Shown here: positions 1 to 7,769 of the stretch, piece after piece | Layout: each line of letters begins with the position of its first letter | Numbering within the stretch: position 1 is the first letter of the stretch | Assembly (NCBI GenBank): GCA_002305725.1 | Contig: DBQM01000003.1 | Coordinates: 1-64,000 of the forward strand | Reading direction: 5' to 3' | Source: Ruminococcus sp. UBA1394 | GTDB lineage: Bacteria > Bacillota > Clostridia > Oscillospirales > Ruminococcaceae | Length of the DNA stretch: 64,000 nt | Program-made: the position numbers and the translations under genes | Notes under the pieces: model-generated | Databases searched by the model: none | What the model saw: only the letters and a program-made list of their open reading frames with translations | What the model was told of the DNA's origin: nothing

Positions 1-57
1 TGTCAAAGCTTTCATTCGCTTTGGCGAAGTCTTCTAAAAATTTTTTGTAACGCATCA
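1..57 (-). CDS. possible 5' end of a protein gene running off the left edge
   Basis: On the minus strand an ATG-ATG pair at 57 opens a frame that stays open to the window edge and begins MMRYKKFLEDFAKANESFD. The start lies only about 40 nt beyond the pduL terminator and has no convincing ribosome-binding site, so it could be chance. Only 19 codons are visible and no family can be assigned. Confidence 0.25.
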
Positions 58-94
58 TTGACAAACCAACATTTTGAAGGCCCAGAAATAAAAC

Positions 95-132
95 CCCGGA
101 ATGCAGTCATAAAAGGGGGAGTGCAGTTCCGG
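95..132 (-). terminator. terminator of pduL
   Basis: On the minus strand a hairpin with arms CCGGAACTGCA and TGCATTCCGG is followed by a T-rich stretch. It sits 15 nt beyond the pduL stop codon. Confidence 0.7.
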
Positions 133-146
133 ATAATGTACAGAAA

Positions 147-725
147 TCAAAGAGTAACGATTTCGCCCTCAAGACCGTTGAATGCGCTGACAGCATTTGA
201 TTCGTCAGTATCAATATGCATAGCAGGGGCATATTTTTCAGAAACTCTTACAACAACATCGCCCAGAACAGCCTTTCTGCCGTCTGTATCAAGCTTAACC
301 CAGACAATATCCTTGTCCTTTACATTCATATCAGCAGCTGTTTCGGGAGTAAGGTGGATATGACGCTTTGCGATGATAACGCCCTGGCTTATCTCAACTT
401 CACCTGCCGGACCTACAATCTTGCAGGCACCTGAACCGGCAACATCACCGGATTCTCTGATAGGAGCTGCAACACCAATAGAACGTGCGTCAGTTGCAGA
501 GAGCTCAACCTGAGTTTCCGGACGGACAGGACCTAAGATAGATACGTTAGGCATTTCCTTTTTAGGACCGACAATTGTAACTCTTTCTTCGCAGGCAAAC
601 TGTCCCGGCTGAGAGAGGTCCTTTTTATTAGTAAGCTTAGCATCCTTTCCGAAAAGGATTTCAAGATGTTCCTGTGAAAGATGAACGTGTCTTGCAGAAG
701 TTTCAACTATAAATTTTTTTGACAT
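147..725 (-). CDS. pduL: phosphate propanoyltransferase (PduL-type phosphotransacylase)
   Basis: PduL enzymes exchange phosphate and CoA on short acyl groups (acyl-CoA + Pi to acyl-phosphate + CoA), linking acyl-CoA pools to acetate or propionate kinase. The 192-residue protein shows the two duplicated metal-binding motifs of the family, RHVHLS (His13/His15) and RHIHLT (His122/His124). The length fits a free-standing cytosolic enzyme without the N-terminal microcompartment targeting extension, and no shell or diol dehydratase gene is nearby. It therefore probably acts as the housekeeping phosphotransacetylase. I use the ATG at 725, with AGAAAGG 11 nt upstream, because the in-frame TTG at 734 lies too close to that site. 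The gene is monocistronic with its own terminator. Confidence 0.92.
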   Translation of the reverse strand: MSKKFIVETSARHVHLSQEHLEILFGKDAKLTNKKDLSQPGQFACEERVTIVGPKKEMPNVSILGPVRPETQVELSATDARSIGVAAPIRESGDVAGSGACKIVGPAGEVEISQGVIIAKRHIHLTPETAADMNVKDKDIVWVKLDTDGRKAVLGDVVVRVSEKYAPAMHIDTDESNAVSAFNGLEGEIVTL

Positions 726-871
726 AGCAATCAAAGCCTTTCTGCCGCCAAAGCGGACTTGATTTTTCTTTTAATACTATTTTACTACTTTTTTCGCTGT
801 ACGTCAAGGTAAAAATATGAAAAATTTCAAAGTGTCAATTTTTCCGGCGTAACATAAAATATAAAGTGAAA

Positions 872-1002
872 TATAGTAAACGAAAATTATTTTTTAGTTT
901 ACTATTAGCCGATATGCACGGAGCTTACGAAGTAAGCGGATGTGCAAGGCAATAAAATAAATAATTATAGTGAACGCAAAATTATTTTTTGCGTTCACTA
1001 TA
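872..1002 (+). repeat. three-hairpin repeat, copy A
   Basis: This is one of three related 131-133 bp elements in the window. Left hairpin: TATAGTAAAC against GTTTACTATT. Centre: GCC...GGC enclosing TGCAC/GTGCA and an inner GCTTAC-gaa-GTAAGC stem. Right hairpin: ATAGTGAACGCAAA against TTTGCGTTCACTAT. Compared with copies B and C, both arms of the central and right stems have changed together. The element ends 8 nt before the GGAGGG ribosome-binding site of the next gene. Apart from it, the 290 bp gap between genes holds only the pduL upstream region. Confidence 0.85.
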
Positions 1003-1022
1003 ATTTTTACGGAGGGCTGAAT

Positions 1023-2084
1023 ATGATAAAACAGGTTTATTATTTAGGCGGAACATCTCCGTCGGGATTCTGCTCAAAATTCACAGAACAGATAAAACAG
1101 CCGGGCTTTTACACCTACATACTCAAAGGCGGACCGGGCACAGGTAAATCCACACTCATGAGAAAAATCGCCGAGGCTTTCAGTGACCACCCCGTATCTC
1201 TTTATTACTGCTCCTCTGATATCCGTTCTCTTGACGCAGTAGTGATAGAGGACAAAAAAATTATCGTTGCTGACGGCACAGCGCCCCACGTCTTTGAGGC
1301 GTATTATCCGGGTGCTTCACAGGAGATAATAAATCTCGGTGAATTCTGGGACGGCGAAATGCTGAAAAATCATTCTGACGCAATACACTATCTTCTTGAC
1401 GAAAACCTCAAATACCATGCACGGGTACGCTGCTATATAAAGGCGCTTGCCTCACTTAACGCTGATATCTATTCTATCGGTGACGACGCTCTGAACCGTG
1501 AAAAGCTTGACGGATATATTTCAAGACTCTGCAGAAAAGTGACAGGAAAAAAGAAATCCGGCGAAAGAGGGAAGATAAGCTTTAAACAGCTTTCTGCGTT
1601 CACCACTGAAAATTACTCAACGAAACCATTAAACGGCGATTACAGCGTTTATCTTCTGCATGACGAATGTTTTGCAGGAAGTGACTATTTTCTGAGAAAT
1701 GTTGCTGACTATCTTGTAAACCAGGGCTGTGATGTAACAGTAAGCGAGTGCACCATGCACCACACTCCGGTTTTTGAACACATATTCTCCGAATCTGCCG
1801 GAATCGCTTTCATGACATCAAATTTCCTCAACCGTCTTGAAGACCCGTCTGCAGCAACTGTCAACTTCGGACGTTTTTACGATAAGGGAATGATATCCGC
1901 CAAAAAGCAGCGTCTTTCATTCGACCGCAAAGCAGTACTTGAACTTTCAAAAGAGGCGGCAGACGCTCTCTCAACTGCCCTTGCAGTCCATGACGAGCTT
2001 GAAAAGAACTATGTAAATGCCATAGATTTCAGAAAACTCGGCAGTTTTACTGACAAATTCATTAAATCGCTGAAAAATAAATAA
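1023..2084 (+). CDS. P-loop ATPase of the PRK06851 type
   Basis: The 353-residue protein resembles the poorly characterised PRK06851 group of predicted ATPases. A clear Walker A motif, GGPGTGKST, lies at residues 36-44 and is followed by the family-typical block around FEAYYPGASQ. Relatives have a second, duplicated P-loop half. The equivalent region here, around LLHDECFAGSDYF, has no GxxGxGK[ST], so the second nucleotide site looks degenerate. The start at 1023 follows GGAGGG at good spacing; an in-frame upstream codon at 942 lies inside the repeat and is not credible. The gene stands alone behind repeat copy A and ends at a terminator shared with the convergent gene. Its cellular role is unknown. 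Confidence 0.75.
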   Translation: MIKQVYYLGGTSPSGFCSKFTEQIKQPGFYTYILKGGPGTGKSTLMRKIAEAFSDHPVSLYYCSSDIRSLDAVVIEDKKIIVADGTAPHVFEAYYPGASQEIINLGEFWDGEMLKNHSDAIHYLLDENLKYHARVRCYIKALASLNADIYSIGDDALNREKLDGYISRLCRKVTGKKKSGERGKISFKQLSAFTTENYSTKPLNGDYSVYLLHDECFAGSDYFLRNVADYLVNQGCDVTVSECTMHHTPVFEHIFSESAGIAFMTSNFLNRLEDPSAATVNFGRFYDKGMISAKKQRLSFDRKAVLELSKEAADALSTALAVHDELEKNYVNAIDFRKLGSFTDKFIKSLKNK

Positions 2085-2093
2085 GATACTTTG

Positions 2094-2133
2094 AAAGTTT
2101 CGCCGGCTAATGCTGAGGCGAAACTTTTGCTTT
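2094..2133 (+). terminator. bidirectional terminator
   Basis: Arms AAAGTTTCGCC and GGCGAAACTTT are followed by TTGCTTTT. The hairpin overlaps the last codons of the convergent minus-strand gene and could serve both genes. Confidence 0.75.
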
Positions 2134-3114
2134 TGAAATTATATCAGTAATTTCATCACGCATATTAAAACTATTTTCTGCAAGTCTGAGATTTCTCCGG
2201 TACTTTTCCGTCTTTTCACTTTCAGACAGACCGGCAAAATAATTATCTCCGCTTAAAATATCATAAAGATACCGTGCAGAAAGCTCCGCCGCAACCGCAA
2301 TAATGCCAAATGCAGCCTCCTCTGCTCCGAGTGCATTGTATTCGCTGAAATATCCCTCCGCAAAGCTTTCAAGCAGTTCATAGTCAGGCTCAAAGCTTCG
2401 GGTCACACACGCCGACCTTACAGCGTCACCGAAATCAAAAGCCGCATATCCTGCCATGACCGTATCATAATCAATGAGGGTTTCCGGCAGAAGCGTCTGA
2501 GGGTCAGTAAGAACATTCGCCCATTTCACATCATTGTGGACAAGACGGGGAGGGGAGAGCAGCTTTTCAGAACGGGTAATAAAATCAAGCAGACTATGGA
2601 AGGCACTTTTCTGAGCCGCCGTCAGACCGCCACAATGCAGGACTGACGATATATTTTTTTCAATACTGTGAAAGCCGGGAATAGTTGTGTAAAGCCTGGA
2701 TATGTCAGCTGATTCAGTATATCTGTGAAATTCTCCAAGCAAAGCGCCAAATGCCTTTACAGACCGGCAGTCCGGCGGCAGAGAAACGCTTTCAATGTAA
2801 CGGTAAACACGCCAGAAACCGTTATTCAGCAAATAGTTTCTGTTTTCTGCTCTGAGATATTCCGGAAATTTTCGGCTGTCATATTTACCGTCAGCCTGTA
2901 AACCCTGTTTAATCAGCTGCTGTGCATATTCAATATTGTGCATTACGTTCTGCGGATTCCTGAAAACATCAGTATTTATTTTCTGGAGAATAAAAATCCC
3001 CTCATCAGAATAAATTTTATATGTATCATTGATATGCCCTGTTGTTATACGCTCACAGCGCTTTACAGGGGCAGTTATTCCGAATGAATAAAGAATAGCG
3101 GATAAATCTTCCAT
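2107..3114 (-). CDS. APH/choline-kinase-fold phosphotransferase, resembling N-acetylhexosamine 1-kinase
   Basis: The 335-residue protein has a complete APH-type kinase layout: GHINDTY near residues 26-32, FILQKINTDVF at 41-51, the catalytic-loop motif HND at 193-195, and the metal-binding DYD at 215-217 followed by DFGDAVRS. The GHINDTY / LQ(R/K)IN..VF combination is characteristic of NahK-like enzymes, which phosphorylate GlcNAc or GalNAc at C1, so a sugar 1-kinase role in amino-sugar salvage is a reasonable inference. Substrate specificity cannot be read from sequence, and other small-molecule kinases share the fold. No lacto-N-biose phosphorylase or epimerase gene is adjacent. A ribosome-binding site (AAAGGAA) lies just upstream of the ATG at 3114. 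Confidence 0.75.
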   Translation of the reverse strand: MEDLSAILYSFGITAPVKRCERITTGHINDTYKIYSDEGIFILQKINTDVFRNPQNVMHNIEYAQQLIKQGLQADGKYDSRKFPEYLRAENRNYLLNNGFWRVYRYIESVSLPPDCRSVKAFGALLGEFHRYTESADISRLYTTIPGFHSIEKNISSVLHCGGLTAAQKSAFHSLLDFITRSEKLLSPPRLVHNDVKWANVLTDPQTLLPETLIDYDTVMAGYAAFDFGDAVRSACVTRSFEPDYELLESFAEGYFSEYNALGAEEAAFGIIAVAAELSARYLYDILSGDNYFAGLSESEKTEKYRRNLRLAENSFNMRDEITDIISKAKVSPQH

Positions 3115-3146
3115 GATTTGTTCCTTTCAAAAAAAGTTCTGATATT

Positions 3147-3175
3147 ATCATAACAGATAAAATTTGTTATTTCAA
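3147..3175 (-). promoter_or_regulatory. sigma-A promoter for the phosphotransferase gene
   Basis: Read on the minus strand: TTGAAA, 17 bp, TATGAT. It is back to back with the promoter of the next rightward gene. Confidence 0.6.
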
Positions 3176-3178
3176 TAG

Positions 3179-3207
3179 TTGCAGAAAAATAAAATGAGTG
3201 ATATAAT
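3179..3207 (+). promoter_or_regulatory. sigma-A promoter for the zinc-ribbon gene
   Basis: TTGCAG, 17 bp, TATAAT, lying about 40 nt before the start codon. Confidence 0.65.
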
Positions 3208-3245
3208 GAGTATGGGGAAATAATTTCAGAAAGGTGAAGATAATT

Positions 3246-3980
3246 ATGTCGTATTTTGAAAAAATCGGAAATACAATTTCTGCTAAAACCAGAGAGATCT
3301 CACAGAAAGCAAAAGCTTTTTCAGAAACGAGCTCACTCAATAATATCATAAAAGCGGAGCAGCATAAAATTGATACAAACTACAAAATGATGGGAAAACT
3401 TTATTTTGAAAAATTCGGTGACTGTCCGGCTGATGAGTTTTCAGAGTCTGTAAGCGCTGTCAGAGCGTCACTCAAAAAGATTTCTGAAACACAGGAGCAG
3501 ATCGACAAGATACGCAAAAGAAACTGTTGTCCGAACTGCGGTACAGCCTTTAAAACTGACGCTGTTTTCTGCTCAAAATGCGGTGCAAAAATAAAAGAGG
3601 AAAAACCTCAGCCGCAGAAAATGAAATGCCCGAACTGCGGAAACAAGCTTGATGATGATGCGCTTTTCTGCGACAACTGCGGTACAAAAATTGACGGTGA
3701 ACTGCCACTTCCCGATACTTCCGAAATAACAGCAGAACCGGTAACTGCTGAACCGGCTGTATCTCAGCAGGAAGAAAGTACACAGCCGGAAGCTGAAACA
3801 GCTGCAAAAACCGAAATTCATCCGGAAGAAAATACACAGGAAGAACCTGTATCCGCTGAAACCGATAACCGTGCTGATGAAAACATACAGACTGAGATTT
3901 TAAAAAAGTGTTCGTCATGCGGCGAAGTATCTGATGATCCACAGGCACTGTTCTGCAACAGCTGCGGAGCAAAATTATAA
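3246..3980 (+). CDS. protein with three zinc ribbons
   Basis: This 244-residue soluble protein starts with a helical, Lys/Glu-rich region of about 90 residues. Three CxxC...CxxC ribbons follow: CPNCG/CSKCG near residues 95-115, CPNCG/CDNCG near 128-147, and CSSCG/CNSCG at the C-terminus. A Glu/Pro/Thr-rich linker of about 70 residues separates the second and third ribbons. Such zinc-ribbon proteins are common and mostly uncharacterised in Clostridia; the ribbons suggest protein or nucleic-acid contacts but no specific function. The start at 3246 follows AAAGGTGA with normal spacing; a GTG four codons upstream overlaps that site and is unlikely. There is no signal peptide or membrane segment. 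Confidence 0.7.
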   Translation: MSYFEKIGNTISAKTREISQKAKAFSETSSLNNIIKAEQHKIDTNYKMMGKLYFEKFGDCPADEFSESVSAVRASLKKISETQEQIDKIRKRNCCPNCGTAFKTDAVFCSKCGAKIKEEKPQPQKMKCPNCGNKLDDDALFCDNCGTKIDGELPLPDTSEITAEPVTAEPAVSQQEESTQPEAETAAKTEIHPEENTQEEPVSAETDNRADENIQTEILKKCSSCGEVSDDPQALFCNSCGAKL

Positions 3981-4021
3981 TGATTTTTACAAATTCCGCT
4001 AATAAAATTAACATTTTGTTA

Positions 4022-4050
4022 TTGAAAATTTAATTATTATATGCTATAAT
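4022..4050 (+). promoter_or_regulatory. sigma-A promoter for the dockerin gene
   Basis: TTGAAA at 4022-4027, 17 bp, TATAAT at 4045-4050, about 55 nt before the chosen start codon. Confidence 0.75.
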
Positions 4051-4104
4051 ACCTATATAATGATTTGGGGAATTAACTTTATGGATCAGGAAAGGAAAAA
4101 ATAC

Positions 4105-4758
4105 ATGAAAGCAATTTTTAAAAAGACCTTTGCAGTTTTTACATCTGTTCTTACGGCAGGTATTCTTGTGTCAGCAACTTATTCGTCTTCTGCTGCTGTG
4201 CTCAGAAACGGAGATACCAACGGTGACGGAGTAGTTGACATTTATGATGCGATAAATATATCCAAACACGTTCTGAAAAAGCCTGAACTGACAGGTACTA
4301 ACCTTGAACAGGCAGATTATAACAAGGACGGTGCAGTTAATGTTTATGATGCTGTTTTTGTTTGCAGACTCATTCTTTGTGAGGGCAAATTAAATGAAGT
4401 CGCTGCGCTTATCAATATGGGAAGACTTTCAAACGGTGAAAAAACACTTACCATCGACCAGTCGCTTGTTGACGCTGCAATGAAACGTGCATCAGAGCTT
4501 CCAAAGAAGTTTTCCGGCGATTACAGACCGGATAATTCCGGTTTTGAAACTATTCTTACAGAATACGGCATAGAATTTTCTGAATGTGCAAACTGTGTTG
4601 CAGCAGTTCCGTCAACTCCAAATGAACTTTATAACGCAATGATGGAAAAAGAAACTATCAAGTCCAGACTTATGGACGGAACATATACAAAAATCGGTGT
4701 CGGATATTGTCTGAACAACGATACATATAAACACTACTGGGCAATTCTGCTCATTTAA
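4105..4758 (+). CDS. secreted dockerin type I - CAP/SCP domain protein
   Basis: The 217-residue precursor has a signal peptide (MKAIFKKTF, hydrophobic core, cleavage near residue 30). A dockerin module follows at about 36-92 with two calcium-binding F-hand repeats, GDTNGDGVVDIYDA and ADYNKDGAVNVYDA. The C-terminal half resembles a CAP/SCP domain: it opens with LNEVAALINMGRLSNGE and ends in the signature HYWAILL. Dockerins bind cohesins on scaffoldins, so the protein probably joins a cellulosome-like or cell-surface complex. CAP domains are extracellular with varied, often unknown, roles. The usual first CAP histidine (HxRPDG) is replaced in GDYRPDN. The start at 4105 has AGGAAAGG upstream; the ATG at 4081 would bury the signal peptide. 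Confidence 0.82.
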   Translation: MKAIFKKTFAVFTSVLTAGILVSATYSSSAAVLRNGDTNGDGVVDIYDAINISKHVLKKPELTGTNLEQADYNKDGAVNVYDAVFVCRLILCEGKLNEVAALINMGRLSNGEKTLTIDQSLVDAAMKRASELPKKFSGDYRPDNSGFETILTEYGIEFSECANCVAAVPSTPNELYNAMMEKETIKSRLMDGTYTKIGVGYCLNNDTYKHYWAILLI

Positions 4759-4772
4759 GAATTACTGATTAC

Positions 4773-4800
4773 AAAGCATCGCTCCGGCGGTGCTTTTTCT
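4773..4800 (+). terminator. terminator of the dockerin-CAP gene
   Basis: Hairpin with arms AAAGCATCG and CGGTGCTTT followed by a T run, directly after the stop codon. Confidence 0.8.
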
Positions 4801-4813
4801 TTATAAAGTAAAA

Positions 4814-4842
4814 ATCCCGCTGCAGTAAATTAGCAGCGGGAT
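4814..4842 (-). terminator. terminator of the NifU-like/GGGtGRT operon
   Basis: On the minus strand ATCCCGCTGC and GCAGCGGGAT form a perfect 10-bp stem followed by TTTTTA. Confidence 0.85.
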
Positions 4843-4877
4843 ATATTTGTACTGATTAATCAGTAAACATTTAAAGC

Positions 4878-5876
4878 TTACTTCATAGCCTCTTCAACAG
4901 CAACTGCACAGGCAACTGTAGCACCAACCATCGGGTTGTTGCCCATACCGATAAGACCCATCATTTCAACGTGAGCCGGAACAGATGAAGAACCAGCGAA
5001 CTGAGCATCTGAGTGCATTCTTCCCATTGTATCAGTCATACCGTAGGAAGCAGGACCTGCAGCCATGTTATCAGGGTGAAGTGTACGGCCAGTACCGCCG
5101 CCTGATGCAACTGAGAAGTACTTCTTGCCAGCGTCAACTCTTTCCTTCTTGTATGTGCCTGCAACAGGGTGCTGGAATCTTGTCGGGTTAGTTGAGTTAC
5201 CTGTGATAGAAACGTCAACATTTTCCTTCCACATGATAGCAACGCCTTCTGTTACGTCGTTAGCACCGTAGCAGTTAACCTTTGCACGCAGACCGTCGGA
5301 ATAAGCCTTGCGGAATACTTCCTTAACCTCACCTGTGTGGTAATCCATTTCAGTTTCAACGTATGTAAAGCCGTTGATTCTTGCGATAATCTGAGCAGCA
5401 TCCTTGCCGAGACCGTTAAGGATAACTCTCAGAGGCTTTTTACGAACCTTGTTAGCCTTTTCAGCGATACCGATAGCACCTTCAGCAGCAGCGAATGATT
5501 CGTGACCTGCTAAGAATGCGAAACATTCTGTATCTTCTTCAAGAAGCATCTTGCCGAGGTTACCGTGACCAAGACCAACTTTTCTCTGGTCAGCAACTGA
5601 ACCAGGAATACAGAAAGCCTGAAGACCTTCACCGATAGCTGCAGCAGCGTCAGCAGCTCTTGTGCAGCCCTTCTTGATAGCGATAGCGCAGCCTACTGTG
5701 TAAGCCCACTTTGCATTTTCAAAACAGATTGGCTGAATGCCTTCAACCAGCTTGTAGATATCAAGACCCTTAGCCTTGCAAACGTCAGCACATTCTTCGA
5801 TTGTCTTGATGCCGTACTGTTCAAGAACAGCGAGAATCTGCTTTTCTCTTCTCTCATATGATTCAAATAAAGCCAT
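4878..5876 (-). CDS. GGGtGRT protein
   Basis: The 332-residue protein matches the conserved family named after its GGGTGRT motif, seen here as SGGGTGRTLHPDN, followed by Gly/Met-rich C-terminal sequence including GLIGMGNNPMVGA. The biochemical function is not established. The gene follows a NifU-like scaffold gene by 14 nt in one transcription unit, an arrangement usual for the family, which suggests a role linked to iron-sulfur or another metal-cofactor process. It has no signal peptide or membrane segment. The ribosome-binding site AGGAGG precedes the ATG at 5876. A strong terminator follows. Confidence 0.85.
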   Translation of the reverse strand: MALFESYERREKQILAVLEQYGIKTIEECADVCKAKGLDIYKLVEGIQPICFENAKWAYTVGCAIAIKKGCTRAADAAAAIGEGLQAFCIPGSVADQRKVGLGHGNLGKMLLEEDTECFAFLAGHESFAAAEGAIGIAEKANKVRKKPLRVILNGLGKDAAQIIARINGFTYVETEMDYHTGEVKEVFRKAYSDGLRAKVNCYGANDVTEGVAIMWKENVDVSITGNSTNPTRFQHPVAGTYKKERVDAGKKYFSVASGGGTGRTLHPDNMAAGPASYGMTDTMGRMHSDAQFAGSSSVPAHVEMMGLIGMGNNPMVGATVACAVAVEEAMK

Positions 5877-5890
5877 TTTACAAATCCTCC

Positions 5891-6583
5891 TTATTCTTTT
5901 CTCGGATCAATAATCTTAACTGCGTCAGCAACTCTGCCGTACTGACCCTTAGCCTTTTCAAAAGCTGTGTTTGCGTCGTCTCCGCCCTTGATGAAGTCCA
6001 TCATCTTGCCGAAGTTTACAAACTGATAGCCGATGATTTCGTCGTCTTCGTTAAGAGCGATGCCTGTTACATAACCGTCTGTCATTTCGAGGTAGCGAGG
6101 ACCCTTTGCCAGTGTACCGTACATTGTACCAACCTGTGAACGAAGTCCCTTACCGAGATCCTCAAGACCAGCGCCTACTACAAGACCGTCTTCTGAGAAT
6201 GCGCTCTGTGAACGGCCGTAAACGATCTGGAGGAAAAGCTCTCTCATAGCTGTGTTGATAGCATCACATACGAGGTCAGTGTTAAGAGCCTCAAGAATTG
6301 TTCTGCCAGGGAGGATTTCAGCTGCCATAGCTGCTGAATGTGTCATACCTGAACATCCGATTGTTTCAACGAGGGCTTCCTGGATAACGCCTTCCTTAAC
6401 GTTGAGTGTCAGCTTGCAGGTACCCTGCTGAGGAGCACACCAGCCTACACCGTGTGTGAATCCTGAAATATCAGTAATCTGGGTTGCCTTTACCCACTTT
6501 GCTTCCTCCGGAATCGGAGCTGCGCCATGAGCAACGCCCTGCTTGACAGGACACATGTTTTCTACTTCATTAGAATAAATCAT
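5891..6583 (-). CDS. NifU-like iron-sulfur cluster assembly scaffold protein
   Basis: The 230-residue protein is a NifU/IscU-fold scaffold. Candidate ligand cysteines include Cys in GVGWCAPQQGTC and in IGCSGMTHS, the latter matching the conserved scaffold Cys motif. It is longer than a free-standing IscU or SufU (about 120-150 residues), consistent with the subgroup that travels with GGGtGRT proteins. The two probably work together in cluster assembly or delivery; this rests on gene order, not on a known mechanism. I take the ATG at 6583, with AGGAG seven bases upstream; the frame extends to 6619 but that extension overlaps the ribosome-binding site. Confidence 0.82.
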   Translation of the reverse strand: MIYSNEVENMCPVKQGVAHGAAPIPEEAKWVKATQITDISGFTHGVGWCAPQQGTCKLTLNVKEGVIQEALVETIGCSGMTHSAAMAAEILPGRTILEALNTDLVCDAINTAMRELFLQIVYGRSQSAFSEDGLVVGAGLEDLGKGLRSQVGTMYGTLAKGPRYLEMTDGYVTGIALNEDDEIIGYQFVNFGKMMDFIKGGDDANTAFEKAKGQYGRVADAVKIIDPRKE

Positions 6584-6599
6584 ATAACTACTCCTTTCG

Positions 6600-6652
6600 T
6601 TTAAGACCGCCCTGTCCACACAGGAAATGTGTACGGGTTTTCAGTCTTAATA
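6600..6652 (-). promoter_or_regulatory. structured leader of the NifU-like operon
   Basis: The untranslated leader holds an imperfect hairpin of about 50 nt. On the minus strand TAAGAC pairs with GTCTTA, enclosing CCCGTACACA and TGTGTGGACAGGG. It lies between the promoter and the ribosome-binding site. I do not recognise it as a known riboswitch. Confidence 0.45.
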
Positions 6653-6666
6653 CAGCATATACAAAT

Positions 6667-6695
6667 ATTATATAACATTTTTCGGGCATAATCAA
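6667..6695 (-). promoter_or_regulatory. sigma-A promoter of the NifU-like/GGGtGRT operon
   Basis: Read on the minus strand: TTGATT, 17 bp, TATAAT. Confidence 0.65.
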
Positions 6696-6781
6696 GTCTT
6701 TTTTATAAATTTCGGGTGAATTTTACGAAAAAAAATGATAATACTAAATCTGTATAAAACATATGGAACGGAGTTAAAAAT

Positions 6782-7720
6782 ATGAACAAACAAAAATGTG
6801 CAATAATCGGCTGTGGGGCGGTGGGGGCGACCATTGCCTTTGCCCTTACGCAGAAAAGTCTTTTTTCAGAGCTTGTGCTGATAGACGCAAACAACGCAAA
6901 GGCAGAGGGAGAGGCTATGGATTTAAGCCACGGTCTCCCTTTTGCTCATCCGATGAAAGTTTATGCCGGAGATTACAGCGACATTTCCGACTGCTACCTT
7001 ATCATCATCACAGCCGGAACTGCCCAGCGCCCCAACGAAACACGTCTTGACATGGTTCACAAGAATGTGGAGATATTTAAAAGCATCATTCCTCAGATTA
7101 CAAAGTACAACAAAGAGGCGATTATACTTGTTGTGTCAAACCCTGTTGACATTCTGACCTACTGCACCATAAAGCTATCCGGTTTTCCGCCGGAAAGGGT
7201 ACTGGGTTCGGGTACTGTCCTTGATACTGCACGTCTTAAATATCACCTCGGACAGACGCTCTGTGTTGACAGCAGAAGTGTTCACGCCTTTATAATAGGG
7301 GAACACGGCGACAGCGAGCTTGCAGTATGGAGCAGCGCCAACGTTTCGGGTATCGACCTGGAAGACTTTCACGGTCTGTGTGCAAGCTGCCGTGACGTTT
7401 CATTCAATGATATCTACAGGGAAGTGCGTGACAGCGCCTATGAGGTCATAGAGCGAAAAGGTGCGACCTATTACGGCATTGCGATGGCGGTTACAAAGAT
7501 TGTCCTTGCTATCATAAGGGACGAACATTCCGTCCTGCCGGTGTCAGGTTATATTAACGGTCATTACGGGCTTGATGATGTTTGTATCGGGGTTCCGTCC
7601 ATTGTAGGCAGCGGAGGAATTGAAAAAGTGCTTGATATACCGCTTGATAAAGAGGAAAAGGAAAACCTGCTTAAATCGGTGGAAACGCTTAAAGGTGTTA
7701 TTGCAGAACTTGATATATAA
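6782..7720 (+). CDS. ldh: L-lactate dehydrogenase
   Basis: The enzyme reduces pyruvate to L-lactate with NADH, regenerating NAD during sugar fermentation. The 312-residue protein has the Rossmann motif GCGAVGA at residues 10-16, the substrate-loop segment AQRPNETR (Gln82, Arg88) that distinguishes lactate from malate dehydrogenases, the NPVD motif at 120-123, and the catalytic histidine (His175) in GEHGDSE. Length and motifs are complete. ACGGAG precedes the ATG at 6782. It is monocistronic and convergent with the DacF-like gene; a GC-rich hairpin separates the two. Confidence 0.95.
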   Translation: MNKQKCAIIGCGAVGATIAFALTQKSLFSELVLIDANNAKAEGEAMDLSHGLPFAHPMKVYAGDYSDISDCYLIIITAGTAQRPNETRLDMVHKNVEIFKSIIPQITKYNKEAIILVVSNPVDILTYCTIKLSGFPPERVLGSGTVLDTARLKYHLGQTLCVDSRSVHAFIIGEHGDSELAVWSSANVSGIDLEDFHGLCASCRDVSFNDIYREVRDSAYEVIERKGATYYGIAMAVTKIVLAIIRDEHSVLPVSGYINGHYGLDDVCIGVPSIVGSGGIEKVLDIPLDKEEKENLLKSVETLKGVIAELDI

Positions 7721-7725
7721 ACCGA

Positions 7726-7757
7726 GGGGACGCCCTGTAAAAGAGCGTCCCCCCTTA
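7726..7757. terminator. hairpin between ldh and the DacF-like gene
   Basis: GGGGACGC and GCGTCCCC form an 8-bp GC-rich stem between convergent genes. The T tract is weak on both sides, so terminator function is likely but not certain. Confidence 0.6.
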
Positions 7758-7769
7758 ATGTTAACTGTC

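Noticed and set aside
942..1022. Longer N-terminus for the P-loop ATPase
   Set aside because: It would start inside repeat copy A without a ribosome-binding site; the ATG at 1023 is well placed.
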